Of a stretch of DNA of 26,986 nucleotides, positions 24,499 through 26,986 are shown in pieces (the first letter of the stretch is position 1; each line of letters starts with the position of its first letter). The position numbers were made by a program, and so were the translations under genes. The notes under the pieces are model-generated. The model had not been told where the DNA came from. It did no database searches and worked only from the letters and a program-made list of their open reading frames with translations. Source of the stretch: Planctomycetaceae bacterium (lineage in GTDB: Bacteria > Planctomycetota > Planctomycetia > Pirellulales > UBA1268); the NCBI GenBank assembly GCA_005789975.1, contig SXWC01000162.1, positions 1 to 26,986 of the forward strand. Direction: 5' to 3'.

Positions 24499-25884
24499 AT
24501 GCTGCGGCGGACCGGAATCGTGACGATCGCCTGCGCATGGTTCGCGCTCGCCGGCGAATGCCGGGCCGAGTCGGTGGTGGCCGATGCGTCTTCGTCCCGT
24601 CAGGCCAGGGGTCGTGAGCATCTGCTGAACAAGGCGTATCTTCCCGCCGATTTCGACCAGGAGGTGTTCGACGAACTCTGGAGCACCTGGGAGGAGCCGC
24701 TCCGATCGAGGGCCGAAAAGGCCCCCTTGGAGGAGCGGCGACGGATGGCGATGGAGCGCTACGGGCTCGTGCCGCATCCCGACGACCCCTCCCGATCCCT
24801 GCAATACGTCGTCGATGCCAAGGGCCGCTGGACGATGAGTTGTCTCGCCTGCCACCAGGGGCAGGTGAAGGGGGTGGCCATTCCGGGCGTGCCCAACTCC
24901 AACTACGCCCTCGAGACGCTGACCGAGGATGTCCGCCAGGTGAAGGTTCGGCAGCGGAAGGCTTTCAGCCACATGGATGTCGGCGCGCTGCTCCTGCCCC
25001 TCGGCACGACCAACGGCACGACCAACGCGGTGATCTTCGGCGTGGCCTTGATGCGGCACCGCGATCCCAATCTCGAGATCGTGCAGCGGCCGCCGCGATT
25101 CGATCTCGTGCACCATGACATGGACGCACCGCCGTGGTGGCACTATTCCAGGAGAAAGAGCCTCTATTCCGACGGCTTCGCGCCCAAGGGGCACCGCATG
25201 CTCATGCAGTTCCTGCTGGTCAAGGAGAACGGCCCCGAGAAGTTTCGCGAGTGGGAGGATGAGTTTCGCGAGGTCGAGTCATGGATCGAGTCGCTCGAGC
25301 CGCCGGCCTGGCCGGCGGGCATCGATCGCGACCTCGCCGGGGCGGGGGCGGTCGTCTTCGCTGATCACTGCGCGTCGTGCCACGGCTCGCCCGGGCCGAG
25401 CGGCGACTATCCCGATCGCGTCGTTCCGATCGAGGAGGTGGGAACCGACCGGGTCCGACTCGACTCGCTCACCGCGAAGGAGAGGGGCGAACTCAATGCG
25501 AGCTGGTTCGGCCACTTCGGCGACGACGCGGCGGGCTTGGTGGAGCGTGAATCGGCGACCGGTTACGTGCCGCCCCCTCTCGACGGCATCTGGGCCACGG
25601 CGCCCTACCTCCACAACGGCTCCGTGCCCACGCTCTGGCACCTCCTCCACCCCGACCGGCGGCCGGTCGTCTGGCGCCGGACGCCGACGGGCTACGACGA
25701 CGATCGCGTCGGCCTCGAGGTCGAGGAACTCTCCGAGATGCCGCCGGGCCGGCTGCTGCCGTCGGTTCGTCGTTCGTATTTCGACACCCGCAAGCCCGGC
25801 AAGAGTGCCGCCGGCCACGACTTCCCCGACGAACTCACGGAGGACGAGAAGACGGCCGTCCTCGAATACCTCAAGACGATCTGA
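24499..25884 (+). CDS. Secreted di-haem c-type cytochrome (APYLHNGSVPTL family)
   Basis: A 461-residue exported cytochrome. The signal peptide (MLRRTGIVTIACAWFALAGE) is followed by likely cleavage at CRA-ES (residue 23). Two haem c motifs are seen, CLACH (115-119) and CASCH (291-295); the second begins a c-type domain ending with ATAPYLHNGSVPTLWHLL (366-383), the signature of a family common in planctomycetes and distantly like di-haem peroxidases. The substrate is unknown; an electron-transfer or oxidoreductase role in the periplasm is inferred. The ATG at 24499 gives the best signal peptide; an in-frame ATG at 24466 would add 11 polar residues and is possible. It is divergent from mgtE and followed by 203 bp before thiC, so it is probably its own unit. 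Confidence 0.82.
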   Translation: MLRRTGIVTIACAWFALAGECRAESVVADASSSRQARGREHLLNKAYLPADFDQEVFDELWSTWEEPLRSRAEKAPLEERRRMAMERYGLVPHPDDPSRSLQYVVDAKGRWTMSCLACHQGQVKGVAIPGVPNSNYALETLTEDVRQVKVRQRKAFSHMDVGALLLPLGTTNGTTNAVIFGVALMRHRDPNLEIVQRPPRFDLVHHDMDAPPWWHYSRRKSLYSDGFAPKGHRMLMQFLLVKENGPEKFREWEDEFREVESWIESLEPPAWPAGIDRDLAGAGAVVFADHCASCHGSPGPSGDYPDRVVPIEEVGTDRVRLDSLTAKERGELNASWFGHFGDDAAGLVERESATGYVPPPLDGIWATAPYLHNGSVPTLWHLLHPDRRPVVWRRTPTGYDDDRVGLEVEELSEMPPGRLLPSVRRSYFDTRKPGKSAAGHDFPDELTEDEKTAVLEYLKTI

Positions 25885-26029
25885 GATCCGGCCCGAGGCC
25901 GCCCCGGTGGCCCGGGGCATGGGGCATGGCTCATCAGGCACGTGCCACCCGTCGCGTCATGTGCGGCAGCGGCTCCCGTTCGTCGGGCTGCGAAAAACGG
26001 CCGCCTCATCTCCACGCCGCGGGCTGATT

Positions 26030-26038
26030 TGCTACCCT
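26030..26038 (+). promoter_or_regulatory. Extended -10-like element of thiC
   Basis: TGCTACCCT: a TGN extension then TACCCT, 49 nt before the thiC ATG. The 203 bp before thiC contain no recognisable TPP riboswitch (no CTGAGA and no ACCTGATCTGG-type P4/P5 segment). Confidence 0.4.
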
Positions 26039-26087
26039 TGTATCCCTGAATGAAAGGTCTGCAGCCGCTTTTTCCGGAGAACACAGC

Positions 26088-26986
26088 ATGACCCAGCTCG
26101 AAGCCGCCCGCGCCGATGAGATCACGCCCGAGATGAAGTTCGTCGCGCAGCGCGAGGATCTCCCCGTGGAGTTGATTCGGGCCGAGGTCGCCCGCGGCCG
26201 GATGGTGATCCCCGCCAATACGGTCCATCTCACGAAGAAGCTCGAGCCGATGGCCATCGGGATCGCGGCGCTGACGAAAATCAACGCGAACATCGGCAAC
26301 TCGGCGGTGACCAGCGACGAGCGGACGGAACTGGAGAAGCTCCACATGGCGGTCCATCACGGGGCCGACACGGTGATGGATCTCTCGACCGGAAAGGACA
26401 TCGACACGATCCGCCAGGCGATCATCGACGCCTCGCCGGTGCCGAGCGGCCCGGTGCCGCTCTCCCAGAGGCTCGAGGAACGCGGCGGTGACATCGACGA
26501 CATGAAGCCGCAACACGTCCTCGACATGTGCGAGAAACAGGCGAGGCAGGGGGTGGACTACATGACCGTCCATGCCGGCCTGCTCCAGGAACACCTGCAC
26601 CTCACGATGCAGCGGATCACCGGGATCGTGAGCCGGGGCGGCTCGCTGATCGCGCGGTGGATGATGACCCACAAGCAACAAAACCCGCTCTACACCCACT
26701 TCGAGGATCTCTGCGACATCTTCCGCGCCTACGACGTGACCTGGAGTCTCGGCGACGGGCTGAGGCCCGGAAGCATCGCCGACGCCAGCGACGAGGCGCA
26801 GTTCGCGGAGCTTCACGTGCTCGGCGAACTCACGCGGCGGGCCTGGAAGAAGGGCTGCCAGGTGATGGTGGAGGGCCCCGGTCACGTGCCGATGGACCAG
26901 ATCGACATGAACGTGAAGCGGCAGATGGAGGAATGCGACGAGGCGCCGTTCTACGTGCTGGGGCCGCTGGTCACCGACATCGCCCC
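26088..26986 (+). CDS. thiC: Phosphomethylpyrimidine synthase ThiC (partial, N-terminal 299 residues)
   Basis: ThiC is the radical-SAM enzyme that rearranges aminoimidazole ribotide to hydroxymethylpyrimidine phosphate in thiamine biosynthesis. Visible family segments are [83 protein letters not shown] and [13 protein letters not shown]. The gene runs off the right edge, so the C-terminal CX2CX4C cluster motif is not seen. It is of the short form: the conserved core begins about 35 residues from the start, without the roughly 150-residue N-terminal domain of the long proteobacterial form. The ATG at 26088 has CGGAGAA 7-8 nt upstream. Confidence 0.95.
   Translation, partial: MTQLEAARADEITPEMKFVAQREDLPVELIRAEVARGRMVIPANTVHLTKKLEPMAIGIAALTKINANIGNSAVTSDERTELEKLHMAVHHGADTVMDLSTGKDIDTIRQAIIDASPVPSGPVPLSQRLEERGGDIDDMKPQHVLDMCEKQARQGVDYMTVHAGLLQEHLHLTMQRITGIVSRGGSLIARWMMTHKQQNPLYTHFEDLCDIFRAYDVTWSLGDGLRPGSIADASDEAQFAELHVLGELTRRAWKKGCQVMVEGPGHVPMDQIDMNVKRQMEECDEAPFYVLGPLVTDIA

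Noticed and set aside
25900..25930. Possible fourth copy of the palindromic element (CCCGGGGCATGGG)
   Set aside because: It matches only part of the right arm of element A and has no partner arm; chance similarity in GC-rich DNA is likely.

Overview
The window looks like a chromosomal stretch of a high-GC planctomycete, probably near the Pirellulales. The evidence is a protein-kinase-like membrane protein with the N-terminal segment typical of planctomycete Ser/Thr kinases, secreted multi-haem c-type cytochromes carrying the APYLHNGSVPTL signature, a Rieske/cytochrome b operon whose cytochrome b carries a fused di-haem c-type tail, and many signal-peptide proteins among very GC-rich genes. 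The assignment is an inference: there is no rRNA or other phylogenetic marker here. I see no tRNA, rRNA, CRISPR array or intact transposase.

Layout. 1-1005 (-): the start of accC and all of accB (fatty-acid synthesis, acetyl-CoA carboxylase). 1156-2040 (+): nnrD, NAD(P)H-hydrate repair. 2059-10275: two minus-strand gene pairs, lhr-pdeM (5401 to 2059) and exo-lig (10275 to 7536). Together they make up the four-gene ligase-associated DNA damage response set (MBL-fold exonuclease, ATP-dependent ligase, Lhr-type helicase, PdeM nuclease). Between the pairs, on the opposite strand, is a compact metalloid cassette: a MIP channel, a thiol-type arsenate reductase (overlapping by 4 bp) and a DUF6428-like protein with a Cys-rich C-terminus (5490-7055), followed by 480 bp of non-coding DNA with a palindromic element. 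10434-12540 (-): a small secreted protein and a Ppx/GppA phosphatase. 12639-17307 (+): ribF and nrnA (4-bp overlap), then Rieske and cytochrome b-c (4-bp overlap), closed by a strong stem-loop. 17427-18365 (+): a secreted CapA-family protein. 18620-19855 (-): glutamate dehydrogenase. 20000-23002 (+): a 1000-residue transmembrane pseudokinase. 23006-24349 (-): mgtE. 24499-25884 (+): a secreted di-haem cytochrome. 26088 to the end (+): the first two thirds of a short-type thiC.

How the genes work together. Most units are housekeeping (lipid, flavin, thiamine, nitrogen, Mg2+, respiration). The accessory part is 2059-10275, where DNA end-processing and ligation genes surround a small arsenic-type detoxification unit. 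The helicase pair and the channel operon are divergent and appear to share one overlapping pair of -10 elements (5439-5445), which would give the separated helicase pair its own promoter.

Regulatory sequence. Several start codons are preceded at 20-60 nt by a -10-like hexamer, either TANNCT or TATGAT, usually without a good -35. Two convergent junctions (7208-7297 and 18381-18511) hold related palindromic elements with GGGG-N2-GCCCAC ends, and a one-armed relative sits at 10390-10430.
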